A DNA stretch of 64,000 bases from Pseudomonas sp. HOU2. Its GTDB lineage: Bacteria; Pseudomonadota; Gammaproteobacteria; Pseudomonadales; Pseudomonadaceae. The notes under the pieces were generated by a model that did no database searches, was not told the DNA's origin, and saw only the letters and a program-made list of their open reading frames with translations. Position numbers and translations under genes: made by a program. Below, piece after piece: positions 55,102 through 64,000 of this stretch. Where the stretch lies: positions 5,623,001 to 5,687,000 of the forward strand of contig NZ_CP160398.1 in the NCBI RefSeq assembly GCF_040729435.1, in the 5' to 3' direction. Position 1 is the stretch's first letter. Each line of letters begins with the position of its first letter.

Positions 55102-55431
55102 TCAGTAGAACCGGTCAATCACCCGAACTTCGTTCTTGTTCTGCATCGAATCCCACGCCTGTTTCAGCGTCTGCAGGACATTGCTGATGAAGTCCTTGTC
55201 GGCCGCAGCTTTCTTGCCGACATAACCGTGGCCGCGGCGGTACATCTTCAGGCGGGCCAGCAGGTTCTGGTGGCTGCGGTCGAATTCTTCTTCACCAGCG
55301 TGGGGCGACAGGCAGTCGATTTGCACCTGACCCGACTTGCTGATCCAGAGAATGTGGCTGTCGTGGCTGTCTTTTTGCGCAGCGAACATACGAGCCAGTT
55401 CTTCGATAGTAGGTTGATTGTTCAGATTCAT
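55102..55431 (-). CDS. Conserved small protein of unknown function
   Basis: The 109-residue protein begins MNLNNQPTIEELARMFAAQK and has a hydrophilic, His/Lys/Asp-rich soluble sequence without signal or membrane segment. I do not recognise a family with confidence. ATG 55431 follows CAAGGGGC; the gene ends just before a strong terminator. Codon use looks native. Confidence 0.75.
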   Translation of the reverse strand: MNLNNQPTIEELARMFAAQKDSHDSHILWISKSGQVQIDCLSPHAGEEEFDRSHQNLLARLKMYRRGHGYVGKKAAADKDFISNVLQTLKQAWDSMQNKNEVRVIDRFY

Positions 55432-55941
55432 GATGTTTGCCCCTTGACCAGTCTGGTGATCTTTCAAAGTTGATTCGCTAATACAGGTAGCCCATCGGTT
55501 AGTTGATCCCTGGCACCGAAACCAGGACGTCAGCGGTCGCCCGTGTGAAGTACGGGGTCATGCGTCTGTTGCATGTAGTCGTGTTGAATAACTGCTACGC
55601 AATAGCGTCACAACGAGGAGAAGCAGCGAAAACCGGGAGGCTCCTTGACGACGTTTTCAGGGTCGACCACAAGCGTCTTGAGAATTTTCGCCAGCGCTTC
55701 TCGTCCTTGTACTGGACGTTCAGGCCAGGTCAGCTTCTTCAATCTGCCTTGTGGGCAGCGTGTATCCGGAAAAAACAACTCGGCGGTCAGACGAGTTTGC
55801 TCAAGCGTGTTACCGATGTTCCCGATCGGGGAACGTCTTCATCATGCAAAAGCAAAACGGTGCCGTCAACGGTTTTGTAGTGATTATTTTTGTTCACTAC
55901 ATATTGTCGGACAAAGCGTTTTTGGAATGAGAAAGTTCCGT
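55432..55941. other. Gene-poor, AT-richer intergenic region with a possible decayed minus-strand reading frame
   Basis: The 510 bases upstream of the small gene and downstream of the GNAT gene are lower in GC than the flanks. The minus strand stays open from about 55840 down to 55616 and encodes a plausible protein-like stretch (TRLTAELFFPDTRC, later WPERPVQGREALAKILKTLV) but has no credible start or ribosome site. A GTTCCC-GATCG-GGGAAC inverted repeat lies at 55818-55834. I cannot name what it came from. Confidence 0.4.
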
Positions 55942-56445
55942 TCAGGCAACGGAAGCGGGGGCGCGCAGGACGTAGAAGGTGCAGGGGTAACCGTCCACGG
56001 TGCGCTGCTGGCGGGTGACTGCGCCGCCAGTCAATTCGGGGATCAACCTGGCCCAGAAGCGCTGCGCAGGCAGGTTGGCGTCGATGTGGAAAATCTGCCA
56101 TTGACCGGGCAGACGGCTCAAGAGGGCAGAGACGACAAACTGCGCGACGCCTTGGCCACGAAAGCGTCGGGTGAGGAATAAGTAGCCGATGTTGTGTTCG
56201 GCACCGTCGATGTGGGTGTCGTCATCCACGGTCACGAAGCCGGCCAGTTCACCGTCGACGCGGATCAGGAACGGTTGGGTCGCAGGGTTACCCCAGTAGT
56301 TGTCTTTGAGCTGAATGCTGAAGAAACCATGTTCGCCGAGCTTCAGCGGTAGCCATTGGCTGAAGTCGTACATGTAGAACTGCATGAGGTTTTCGATGGT
56401 TTGCAGTTCGTCGCGGTGGGCGGGGTGCAGTTCGATGGTGGGCAT
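55942..56445 (-). CDS. GNAT-family N-acetyltransferase
   Basis: The 167-residue protein has GNAT motifs: FVTVDDDTHIDGAEHNIGYL and FLTRRFRGQGVAQFVVSALL (acetyl-CoA loop RFRGQGVA). Substrate unknown. ATG 56445 (MPTIELHP) is used; a TTG two codons upstream is the alternative. Single gene between two repeat/gap regions. Confidence 0.82.
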   Translation of the reverse strand: MPTIELHPAHRDELQTIENLMQFYMYDFSQWLPLKLGEHGFFSIQLKDNYWGNPATQPFLIRVDGELAGFVTVDDDTHIDGAEHNIGYLFLTRRFRGQGVAQFVVSALLSRLPGQWQIFHIDANLPAQRFWARLIPELTGGAVTRQQRTVDGYPCTFYVLRAPASVA

Positions 56446-56477
56446 GTTCAATGAACTCCAAAAGGGAGACTTAAGAA

Positions 56478-56615
56478 CCCTGTGGCGAGGGAGCTTGCTC
56501 CCGCTGGGGCGCGCAGCGGCCCTAAAGCCTGCAATCGCAATGTTTCAGATAGACCATAGTTGCAGGTTTTGCGACTGCTGCGCAGCCGAGCGGGAGCGAG
56601 CTCCCTCGCCACAGC
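56478..56615. repeat. REP-type inverted repeat pair, GTGGCGAGGGAGC class
   Basis: Outer arms of this class with an inner GCGCAGCGG / CTGCGCAGC part, between the GNAT gene start and the end of topB. Confidence 0.9.
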
Positions 56616-56632
56616 AGCTCAGCAGGTTTGAG

Positions 56633-58564
56633 TTATTTGGCGGTACGCTTGGTTGCACTGGTTGTTTTGCTTCGGGTCGATTTGCGTTTCTTCTTCCACG
56701 GCGCCGCAGCCTTGCCGGCCGGTGGCGGGCCGCTGATGGTCAGGCTCAGCGCGGAACAGCGGCTGACCTGTTTGCTCATCCACGCCGCCTGTTTGGTGAC
56801 GAACTCTTCCAGGCTCATCTCGCCGCTCTGCACCATGTCCAGCGCCTGTTCCCAGATGGCGGTGGTGCCGGGATCGGCAATCGCCCGGGGCACGGCGTCG
56901 ATCAGGCTGAACGCCGCCGGGGTCGCGGCCAGCGCCTTGCCGTTCTTCACCAGATAGCCGCGATCCAGCAGACCCTGAATGATCGAGGCGCGCGTCGCTT
57001 CGGTGCCGATGCCGGTGGTGTCCTTGAGTTTCTGTTTGAGCAGCGGATCTTCCACCAGTTTGGCAACGTTCTTCATCGCCTTGATCAGATCGCCCTCGGT
57101 GTAGGGCTTAGGCGGCTGGGTCCACAGATCCTTGAGGTTCACGCCGGCTACGGCGCAATCGATACCCTGGCTCAGCGCCGGCAGGGTTTGCGGGGCGGGT
57201 GCTTCACGACCCTTGGCCGGGGCGAGGGCTTCGGGCAAGGCGCGCTTCCAGCCCGGCTCGATGATCTGCTTGCCGACCGCGCGCAAGGCTTCACCGGCGC
57301 AATCGAAATCGGCCTGGGTGCGATCGTATTCGTGGTTGGGCAGAAATTGCGCCAGATAGCGCGCGCGAATCAGGGTGTAGACCGCCCGGTGCTTACCGCT
57401 CAAGCGCTCGAGATTTTTCGCCGCCGCTGTGGGGATGATGCCGTGGTGGGCGCTGACCTTGGCGTCGTTCCACGCCCGTGAGCGGCGCTGTGGGTCGAGA
57501 TGACCGTTCAGCGCGTCAAGGCTCGGGTCGGCCTGACGCAGTGCTGCGAGTATCCCCGGTGCCTCGCTGTGCTGGCTCAGCGGCAGGAAACCGCAATCGC
57601 TGCGCGGGTAGGTGATGACCTTGTAGGTTTCGTAGAGGGCCTGGGCAATGTCGAGGGTTTCCTGGGCGCCGAGACCGAGTTTCTTCGAGCAGACCTCCTG
57701 CAGGGTGCCCAGATCGAATGGCAGCGGTGCCACTTCACGCATGCGTTCGGTGCGCAATTTGACCACCCGCGCACTGGCGGCGCTGTTCAGAGCGGCGGCT
57801 GCCTGCTGGGCCAGTGCCTGATTCAGACAGCGATCCTGATCGTCGCAAACGTCCGAGGGCGAACGCCATTGCGCAGTGAACGGCGTGCCGTCGTGCAGCA
57901 GTTGCACATCGATCGCCCAATACGGCACCGGCACAAAATCGGCGATGCTGCGGTCACGATCCACCACCAGCCGCAGTGTCGGCGTCTGCACCCGACCGAC
58001 GGGCAGCACACCCTGATAGCCGGACTGCCGGCCCAATAGCGTAAACAGACGACTCATGTTCATGCCGATCAGCCAGTCGGCCCGCGAGCGCCCCAGTGCC
58101 GAGTGATACAGGCTGAAGGTTTCCGCCCCCGGCTTCAGCGCGGCCAAAGCCTTGCGAATCGACGCTTCATCCAGCGCCGACAGCCACAAGCGACGGATCG
58201 GCCCGCGATAGCGGCAGTGCTCGACCAGTTCCCGGGCAATCATCTCGCCCTCACGGTCGGCGTCGGTGGCGATGATCAGCTCGCTGGCCTCGCCCAGCAG
58301 GCGCTTGACCGCCTTGTACTGGCTGGCGGTGCGCGGCTTGACGGTCATTTTCCATTTGTCGGGAATGATCGGCAGATCCGCCAGCACCCAGCGCTTGTAG
58401 CGCGCGTCGTAGGCATCCGGTGGTGCTGTTTCCAGCAGATGGCCAATGCACCAGGTCACTGTGACGTCCGTTCCCAGCCAACAGCCGTCGCCCCGACGCC
58501 TGGCGCCGAGCACGGCCGCAATGTCTTTGGCCTGGGAAGGTTTTTCACAGAGGTACAGCCGCAT
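56633..58564 (-). CDS. topB: DNA topoisomerase III
   Basis: The 643-residue type IA enzyme has an N-terminal Toprim domain ([20 protein letters not shown]; catalytic acids in [15 protein letters not shown], 97-111), the topo IA core with active-site Tyr319 ([10 protein letters not shown]), and a Lys/Ser-rich C-terminal tail. It decatenates DNA, often with RecQ. The ATG at 58564 is preceded by a promoter-like region containing a LexA-type box. Confidence 0.95.
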   Translation of the reverse strand: MRLYLCEKPSQAKDIAAVLGARRRGDGCWLGTDVTVTWCIGHLLETAPPDAYDARYKRWVLADLPIIPDKWKMTVKPRTASQYKAVKRLLGEASELIIATDADREGEMIARELVEHCRYRGPIRRLWLSALDEASIRKALAALKPGAETFSLYHSALGRSRADWLIGMNMSRLFTLLGRQSGYQGVLPVGRVQTPTLRLVVDRDRSIADFVPVPYWAIDVQLLHDGTPFTAQWRSPSDVCDDQDRCLNQALAQQAAAALNSAASARVVKLRTERMREVAPLPFDLGTLQEVCSKKLGLGAQETLDIAQALYETYKVITYPRSDCGFLPLSQHSEAPGILAALRQADPSLDALNGHLDPQRRSRAWNDAKVSAHHGIIPTAAAKNLERLSGKHRAVYTLIRARYLAQFLPNHEYDRTQADFDCAGEALRAVGKQIIEPGWKRALPEALAPAKGREAPAPQTLPALSQGIDCAVAGVNLKDLWTQPPKPYTEGDLIKAMKNVAKLVEDPLLKQKLKDTTGIGTEATRASIIQGLLDRGYLVKNGKALAATPAAFSLIDAVPRAIADPGTTAIWEQALDMVQSGEMSLEEFVTKQAAWMSKQVSRCSALSLTISGPPPAGKAAAPWKKKRKSTRSKTTSATKRTAK

Positions 58565-58628
58565 AACCACCGTCGTCGATCAGTTCACTGGAGGTGCACA
58601 GAATGGCCGCAGTTGGCGCCCGGAGCAA

Positions 58629-58656
58629 CTTTTATCTGTATGGATATACAGATCAA
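58629..58656 (-). promoter_or_regulatory. Candidate topB promoter with LexA-type box (58636-58651)
   Basis: CTGTATGGATATACAG fits CTG-N10-CAG with AT-rich centre and extends to perfect 8-base arms (58634-58653). Read toward topB, TTGATC (58656-58651) and TAAAAG (58634-58629) can be -35 and -10 with a 16-base spacer, placing the box between them. Confidence 0.6.
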
Positions 58657-58843
58657 AACATTGCCGGGAATGACCGGAATTACCGGGACGTCGCGCGCGG
58701 CTATCGAGAAATCGATTGGCAGGGCAGTTGACGCTCGTGTCAGGTTCACCGGGCTTCTTAGAAACGCGAGTGAGCGGACGATCTCGCCAGTGGATTGCCG
58801 TGCCCGACGCGTACTGCCAACTCTGAAACAAGGAAGTCCCACC

Positions 58844-60250
58844 ATGGCTCAAGCCAAAGCGAAAACCAGCAGCGCCTATGATCAAGTGAACGCCTTCAGC
58901 CATCTGTATGACCGTGGCGTCGGCCTGGTGAACGGCAAACCGTCGTTCACCGCCGACCAGGCAGCCGACGAAATCCTGCGCAAAAACCTGTCGTGGCACG
59001 ACAAGAACGGTGACGGCAAAATCTCCCTGACCTACACCTTCCTCACCGAGAAACCGGCGAACTACAACCCCAACCTCGGCAACTTCAGCCAGTTCAGCGC
59101 GCAGCAGAAGGCTCAAGCCGTGCTGGCCATGCAATCCTGGGCCGACGTGGCCAAGGTGACCTTCACCGAGGGCAAGGGTGGCGACGGCCACATGACCTTC
59201 GGCAACTACGACGTCAGCACCGGCGGCGCGGCGTTCGCCTATCTGCCGAGCGGCGGCAGCTACGACGGTCAGTCGTGGTACCTGATCAACAATCAATATC
59301 AGGTCAACAAGACCCCAGACACCAACAACTACGGGCGTCAGACCCTGACCCACGAAATCGGCCATACCCTCGGCCTGTCGCACCCGGGCGCCTACAACGC
59401 CGGCAACGGCAACCCGACCTACAACGACGCCAAGTACGCCGAAGACACCCGTGGCTACAGCCTGATGAGCTACTGGAGCGAAGCCAACACCGACCAGAAC
59501 TTCAGCAAGGACGGCAGCGGCGCCTATGCCTCCGCACCGTTGCTCGACGATATCGTTGCGGTGCAGAAACTCTACGGCGCCAACTATGCAACCCGCGCCG
59601 ATGACACCACCTACGGTTTCGGCTCCAACGCCGGCCGCGATTTCTACAGCGCGACATCGGCGGCGTCGAAAGTTGTGTTCTCAGTGTGGGACGGTGGCGG
59701 TAACGATACGCTGAACTTCTCCGGCTTCACCCAGAACCAGAAGATCAACCTCAATGAGGGGGCGTTCTCTGACGTTGGCGGGCTGGTCGGTAACGTGTCG
59801 ATTGCCTATGGCGTGACCGTGGAGAACGCGGTTGGCGGTTCGGGCAATGACCTGCTGATCGGCAACTCGGCGGTCAACGTTCTGCATGGCGGTGCCGGCA
59901 ACGACATTCTCTACGGTGGCGGCGGCGGTGATACGTTGTGGGGCGGTGAGGGCGCAGACACCTTCGTCTTCGGCGCAGCCAGCGATTCGACCAACAACCA
60001 GCCGGACTGGATCATGGATTTCAAAAGCGGCCTGGACAAGATCGACCTCTCGGGCATCGCCGGTTTCGCCACGGGTGCGGCCACGCTGAACTTCGTCAGC
60101 AGTTTCACCGGTCATGCGGGCGATGCGATCCTGACTTATTACGCGCAGAGTGGTCAGACCGGGCTGCTGATTGATCTGACGGGGCAGGGTGAGGTTGACT
60201 TTGCCGTCGGTGTGGTGGGGCAGGCGGTGGCGACTGATATCGTGGTTTGA
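58844..60250 (+). CDS. aprA: Serralysin-type alkaline metalloprotease (AprA-like)
   Basis: The 468-residue protein has the zinc motif [15 protein letters not shown] (H170, E171, H174, H180), the Met-turn SLMSY (M208, Y210) and RTX calcium repeats (331-374: [31 protein letters not shown]), with a hydrophobic C-terminus ending DIVV typical of type I secretion signals. It is secreted and degrades proteins outside the cell. AAGGAAG before ATG 58844. The usual inhibitor and aprDEF exporter genes do not follow. Confidence 0.93.
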   Translation: MAQAKAKTSSAYDQVNAFSHLYDRGVGLVNGKPSFTADQAADEILRKNLSWHDKNGDGKISLTYTFLTEKPANYNPNLGNFSQFSAQQKAQAVLAMQSWADVAKVTFTEGKGGDGHMTFGNYDVSTGGAAFAYLPSGGSYDGQSWYLINNQYQVNKTPDTNNYGRQTLTHEIGHTLGLSHPGAYNAGNGNPTYNDAKYAEDTRGYSLMSYWSEANTDQNFSKDGSGAYASAPLLDDIVAVQKLYGANYATRADDTTYGFGSNAGRDFYSATSAASKVVFSVWDGGGNDTLNFSGFTQNQKINLNEGAFSDVGGLVGNVSIAYGVTVENAVGGSGNDLLIGNSAVNVLHGGAGNDILYGGGGGDTLWGGEGADTFVFGAASDSTNNQPDWIMDFKSGLDKIDLSGIAGFATGAATLNFVSSFTGHAGDAILTYYAQSGQTGLLIDLTGQGEVDFAVGVVGQAVATDIVV

Positions 60251-60264
60251 TGCCAGAAGAGTAG

Positions 60265-60443
60265 CCCTCACCCTAACCCTCTCCCAGTGGGAGAGGGAAC
60301 CGATCGGGGGATGCTGAAAACATGCACCGACCTGATAGCACTTCGCTGAATCCATAATCGATGAAGTACTTTCAGGTCGGTGTAGAACGAAAGACACCTC
60401 CGCAGGCTCCTTCTCCCTCCGGGAGAGGGCTGGGGTGAGGGGC
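60265..60443. repeat. Inverted repeat, CCCTCACCCTAACCC class
   Basis: Same class as 18757-18917; CCCTCACCCTAACCCTCTCC and complement, with inner ACCGACCTGA / TCAGGTCGGT arms. Confidence 0.88.
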
Positions 60444-60531
60444 CTTGGCCGTTCGGCTGCAAAATCATCACCTGCTCAACAGATGGGCTATACCTGAACC
60501 GGTCTCTGCGCCGTATTCAGGAGAAACCCCC

Positions 60532-60900
60532 ATGAGCACCACCGGCCTCAACCCCGTCATCACCCTCGAAGAACTCCCCGGTTGCCTGCTGGTGAAATTC
60601 CACGGCATCCAGGTCGCGGCGTCCTCGCATGTGCTGGTCCTCCATGAGGCCAACTACCCGCCGGTGTACTACGTGCCCCGCGAGGACATCGACGAGAAAT
60701 ACTTTGCCCGCACCGATCACACCAGTTATTGCCCGTACAAGGGCGATGCCAATTACTTCAGCCTGCAGGTGCCGGGGCATGAGGGGGCGAATGCGGTGTG
60801 GACTTACGAGAAACCGAAGATCTCAGTCGATGCGATCAAGAACTATGTGGCGTTTTATCCGGATCAGGTGAAGTTTGAGGTGATCAAGGCGGATGCCTGA
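60532..60900 (+). CDS. DUF427-domain protein
   Basis: The 122-residue protein shows the DUF427 pattern: LVLHEANYPPVYYVPREDID, TDHTSYCPYKGDANYFSL, AVWTYEKP and YVAFYPDQVKFEV. Soluble, no signal peptide. Biochemical role is not established. CAGGAGAAAC before ATG 60532 fixes the start. Confidence 0.88.
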   Translation: MSTTGLNPVITLEELPGCLLVKFHGIQVAASSHVLVLHEANYPPVYYVPREDIDEKYFARTDHTSYCPYKGDANYFSLQVPGHEGANAVWTYEKPKISVDAIKNYVAFYPDQVKFEVIKADA

Positions 60901-60927
60901 CACGCAAGTCTGTGACCGAGTAAATCA

Positions 60928-61055
60928 CCTGTGGCGAGGGAGTTCGCTCCCGCTGGGTTGCGAAGCGACCCTAAACACAGTGCATCAGATACACCAGGGT
61001 TACAGGTTTTGCGACTGCTTCGCAGCCGAGCGGGAGCAAGCTCCCTCGCCACAGG
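60928..61055. repeat. REP-type inverted repeat pair, GTGGCGAGGGAGC class
   Basis: Outer arms of this class with inner GCGAAGCG / CTTCGC stem, between convergent DUF427 and transporter genes. Confidence 0.9.
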
Positions 61056-61075
61056 TAAGCTGAGTTGATCTGGAA

Positions 61076-62698
61076 TCAGTTCTTGTCCAGGTCGATATTC
61101 TTCGTCTCCCGCAGACAAATCATTCCCACCACCAGGCTCACCCCGGTAATCAGCACCGGGTACCACAGCCCATAGAAAATATCCCCGGTGTACACCACCA
61201 GCGCGAACGACACCGTTGGCAGGAAACCGCCGAACCAGCCGTTGCCGATGTGATACGGCAGCGACATCGAGGTGTAGCGGATGCGCGTCGGGAACAGTTC
61301 GACCATCAGCGCCGCCAGCGGGCCGTAGCACATGGCCGAGATGATGATCAGCGCGACGATCAGCGCCACGATCATCGGTTTGTTGATCTGTTGCAGGTCG
61401 GCCTGTTGCGGGTAGCCGGCGAGGGTCACCGCGCCGCGCAGGGCGGATTCGTCGTAGCCGTCGATTTTCACGTCGCCGACGCTCACCTGCACGCCGCTGC
61501 CGGCCGGGGCGGCGACGCTGGAGTAGGGCAGGCCCTGCTTGACCAGGAAGGTCTTGACCTTGTCGCACGGGCTGTCGAATTTGGCCTTGCCCACCGGGTC
61601 GAACTGGAAGGTGCAGGTGGCCGGATCGGCCAGCACGGTGATCGGCGCCTGACGGCTGGCCTGATCGATTGCCGGGTTGGCGTAATGCGCCAGGGATTTG
61701 AAGATCGGGAAGTACAGCGCGGTCGCCAGCAGCAGGCCGAGCATCAGCACCGGTTTGCGTCCGACCTTGTCCGACAGCCAGCCGAAAATGATGAAGAACG
61801 GCGCGCCGATTACCACGCTGATGATCAGCAGGCTGTTGGCAACTGCCGGGTCCATTTTCAGGAACTGGGTGAGGAAGAACAGCACGTAGAACTGCGCAGC
61901 GTAAAAGGTTACCGCTTGCCCGGCGTTGATGCTGAACAGCGCGATCAGCACAACCTTGAGGTTCTCCCATTTGCCGAAGGACTCGCGGATCGGCGATTTC
62001 GAGGCTTTGCCTTCCTCTTTCATTTTCAGATACGCCGGCGACTCGTGCAGGCTCAGGCGGATCCAGGTGGAAATGCCCAGCAGCACGATCGACAGCAGGA
62101 ACGGAATGCGCCAGCCCCAGACTTCAAACTGATCGCCAGTGAAGTAGCGGCAACCCAGCACCACCAGCAGCGACAGCAGCAGGCCGAGGGTCGCGGTGGA
62201 CTGAATCCAGCTGGTGTGGAAGCCGCGTTTGCCGATTGGCGCGTGTTCCGCCACATAAGTCGCGGCGCCGCCATATTCACCGCCCAGCGCCAGGCCCTGG
62301 AGCATGCGCAGCACCACCAGAATGATCGGTGCGGCAATGCCGATGCTGGCGTAGGTCGGCAACAGGCCGACGCAGAACGTGGCGATGCCCATCAGGATGA
62401 TCGTGGCGAGGAAGGTGTATTTGCGCCCGATCATGTCCCCCAACCGACCGAACACCAGCGCCCCGAACGGCCGCACGATAAACCCGGCGGCGAAGGCCAT
62501 CAGCGCGAAGATGAACGCCGTGGTGTCGTTGACCCCGGCGAAAAACTGCTTGCTGATCACCGCCGCGAGGGCGCCGTAGAGGAAGAAGTCATACCACTCG
62601 AACACCGTCCCTAGGGACGAGGCGAAGATGACTTTCTGCGTGGCATTGCTGGTGCTGGCGCCGCTCGCGGCGTCCAGCGGCTGAGCGTGTTCTGACAT
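61076..62698 (-). CDS. MHS-family MFS transporter (metabolite:H+ symporter type)
   Basis: The 540-residue protein has 12 helices and MHS-family signs: SLGTVFEWYDFFLYGALAAV, GRLGDMIGRKYTFLATIILM, RMLQGLALGGEYGGAATYVA. A soluble insertion of about 90-100 residues (roughly 345-440) with two Cys (ATCTFQ and DSPCDK) interrupts the second half. Substrate is probably an organic acid but is not readable from sequence. ATG 62698 is used; an upstream extension reads into a repeat. Downstream of a GMC oxidoreductase gene on the same strand. Confidence 0.88.
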   Translation of the reverse strand: MSEHAQPLDAASGASTSNATQKVIFASSLGTVFEWYDFFLYGALAAVISKQFFAGVNDTTAFIFALMAFAAGFIVRPFGALVFGRLGDMIGRKYTFLATIILMGIATFCVGLLPTYASIGIAAPIILVVLRMLQGLALGGEYGGAATYVAEHAPIGKRGFHTSWIQSTATLGLLLSLLVVLGCRYFTGDQFEVWGWRIPFLLSIVLLGISTWIRLSLHESPAYLKMKEEGKASKSPIRESFGKWENLKVVLIALFSINAGQAVTFYAAQFYVLFFLTQFLKMDPAVANSLLIISVVIGAPFFIIFGWLSDKVGRKPVLMLGLLLATALYFPIFKSLAHYANPAIDQASRQAPITVLADPATCTFQFDPVGKAKFDSPCDKVKTFLVKQGLPYSSVAAPAGSGVQVSVGDVKIDGYDESALRGAVTLAGYPQQADLQQINKPMIVALIVALIIISAMCYGPLAALMVELFPTRIRYTSMSLPYHIGNGWFGGFLPTVSFALVVYTGDIFYGLWYPVLITGVSLVVGMICLRETKNIDLDKN

Positions 62699-62772
62699 GT
62701 CGGTATCCCTCACAGTGATTGTTTTTGTTGTTCCACTGGTGTTGCGCGCTGCCTTGAACGAATTACACGGTC

Positions 62773-62870
62773 CCCTGTAGGAGCTGCCGAAGGCTGCGAT
62801 CTTTTGATCTTGTTCCTGATCTGAAAAAGCCAAAGGCAAAAGATCGCAGCCTGCGGCAGCTCCTACAGGG
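62773..62870. repeat. REP-type hairpin, GTAGGAGCTGCCGAAGG class
   Basis: Inverted arms with small arm-to-arm differences (CCGAAGG versus CTGCGGC). The right arm contains the stop codon of the GMC gene. Confidence 0.9.
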
Positions 62871-64000
62871 TTTGGGCCAGTTCTGGGGTTGCTGTGCAGC
62901 TCCTGGTCGGTGGGTTGAGGATCATCTGCGCCGCCTTCTCGGCAATCATCAGCGTAGGCGAACAGGTGTTGCCCGAGGTGATGCGCGGCATGATCGAGGC
63001 GTCGGCGATGCGCAGGCCGGGCACGCCATGCACGCGCAGTTGCGCATCGACCACCGCTTCAGCGTCATTGCCCATGCGACAGGTGCCGACCGGATGGAAA
63101 ATCGTAGTGCCGATGCGCGCCGCTGCTTCGTGCAGTTGTTCTTCGCTTTGCAGGCTGTCGCCGGGCAGATACTCCACCGGTTTGAACGCTTGCAGGGCCG
63201 GGGCGCTGACGATGCGGCGGGTCAGGCGGATCGCGTCGGCGGCCACACGCAGGTCTTCGGGATGGCTGAGGTAATTCGGTTGAATCAGCGGTGCTTCCCG
63301 CGGGTCTGCCGAACGGATGTCGATGCGCCCACGGCTCTGCGGACGCAGATCACACACCGACGCGGTGAGCGCCGGAAAGCTGTGCAGCGGCTCGCCAAAA
63401 CGCTCCAGCGACAGCGGCTGCACGTGATACTCAAGGTTCGCCGAGGTCTGCTCCGGCCCGGATCGGGCAAACGCTCCGAGCTGACTCGGCGCCATCGACA
63501 ACGGCCCGCTGCGGTCATACAGATAACGCAGGCCCATGCCCATCTTGCCCCACACGCTGCCGGCGATCTGATTCAGGGTCCGAGCGTTCTGCAGTTTGTA
63601 GATCAGGCGCAGTTGCAGGTGATCCTGCAGATTGCCGCCGACCCCCGGCAGCTCATGAATCACCCCGATGCCGAGACGCTCCAGCAACGGACGCGGGCCG
63701 ATCCCGGAGCGCTGCAGAATGCTCGGCGAGCCGACGGCACCTGCGCAGAGGATGATTTCCTTGCGCGCCTTGAAGCTTTTCACCTGGCCTTCGTGACGCG
63801 CGCTGACTTTCGACGCACGACCGTTTTCCAGCAGCACCCGATCCACTTCAACCCCGGTCAATACCGTCAGATTGGCCCGCTCGCGAATTGGTTTGAGAAA
63901 CGCCTTGGCCGCGTTCCAGCGTACCCCGGCCTTCTGGTTGACCTGAAAGTAGCCGCAACCCTCGTTGTCACCCTGGTTGAAGTCGTCGATGCTGGCGATG
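62863..64000 (-). CDS. GMC-family oxidoreductase, C-terminal part
   Basis: About 379 codons are visible and the gene continues past the right edge, so its N-terminal FAD-binding part is missing. Visible motifs: KEIILCAGAVGSPSILQRSG, LLERLGIGVIHELPGVGGNL, FHPVGTCRMGNDAEAVVDAQ (active-site His region) and LRIADASIMPRITSGNTCSP. It is an FAD-dependent alcohol or choline-type dehydrogenase; the substrate is unclear. The stop TAG is within the repeat at 62773-62870. Confidence 0.9.
   Translation of the reverse strand, partial: IASIDDFNQGDNEGCGYFQVNQKAGVRWNAAKAFLKPIRERANLTVLTGVEVDRVLLENGRASKVSARHEGQVKSFKARKEIILCAGAVGSPSILQRSGIGPRPLLERLGIGVIHELPGVGGNLQDHLQLRLIYKLQNARTLNQIAGSVWGKMGMGLRYLYDRSGPLSMAPSQLGAFARSGPEQTSANLEYHVQPLSLERFGEPLHSFPALTASVCDLRPQSRGRIDIRSADPREAPLIQPNYLSHPEDLRVAADAIRLTRRIVSAPALQAFKPVEYLPGDSLQSEEQLHEAAARIGTTIFHPVGTCRMGNDAEAVVDAQLRVHGVPGLRIADASIMPRITSGNTCSPTLMIAEKAAQMILNPPTRSCTATPELAQTL

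Noticed and set aside
55503..55880. A 125-codon plus-strand frame in the gap after 55.4 kb
   Set aside because: No ribosome site or recognisable domain, and unlike native proteins in composition.

Overview
The window is a piece of a Pseudomonas chromosome, most likely from the P. fluorescens group. The grounds are high-GC coding sequence on both strands, Pseudomonas-type gene sets (LiuR/HMG-CoA lyase, serralysin AprA, a glycerol-type ABC operon with a sigma-54 activator, czcCBA/czcRS), and more than 20 REP/REPIN-type inverted repeats of at least four sequence classes at gene boundaries. There are no rRNA or tRNA genes, insertion sequences, CRISPR arrays or prophage genes that I can see. The repeats are the only mobile-type DNA, and no REP-associated (RAYT) transposase is in view.

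Layout. 1-6.8 kb: 5' part of HMG-CoA lyase and its MerR regulator LiuR; a LysR regulator divergent from an acyl-CoA dehydrogenase; a PstS-like/OmpA fusion behind a likely Pho box; exonuclease III; a GNAT acetyltransferase. 6.8-13.6 kb: tamA-tamB (overlapping) and an HdeD-like membrane protein fused to a probable papain-like domain. 13.8-18.7 kb: a MarR-controlled tripartite EmrAB-type efflux operon with two palindromic operators. 18.9-24.5 kb: lpxH-ppiB, divergent glnS-cysS, and uppP. 24.7-32.9 kb: an AcoR-like sigma-54 activator divergent from a six-gene glycerol-type ABC transporter (glpSTPQUV-like) with a good -24/-12 promoter. 32.9-43.1 kb: a nested repeat cluster, the metal two-component system czcS-czcR, czcCBA, a 215-217 bp tandem array built from the end of czcA plus a REP pair, and two small secreted proteins. 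43.2-49.8 kb: envelope genes (two-domain CAP protein, SleB-type hydrolase, two head-to-head L,D-transpeptidases) interrupted by a LysR/DHA2 exporter pair. 50-55 kb: glutaminase, a ProA-like aldehyde dehydrogenase, and the cyanate genes cynR / cynS-cynT. 55-64 kb: a small unknown protein, a GNAT, topoisomerase III with a LexA-type box in its promoter region, an aprA without its usual secretion genes, a DUF427 protein, an MHS-family transporter and a truncated GMC oxidoreductase.

No single undescribed defence or biosynthetic system stands out. The most interesting material is regulatory and architectural: the Pho box on the PstS-OmpA fusion, the sigma-54/GTTCA control region and asymmetric ATPases of the glycerol-type transporter, the MarR operator layout, the tandemly duplicated czcA 3' end, repeats that supply stop codons or C-terminal residues, the LexA-type box at topB, and the HdeD-peptidase fusion. 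All family names are from recognition of the sequence; no database search was run.
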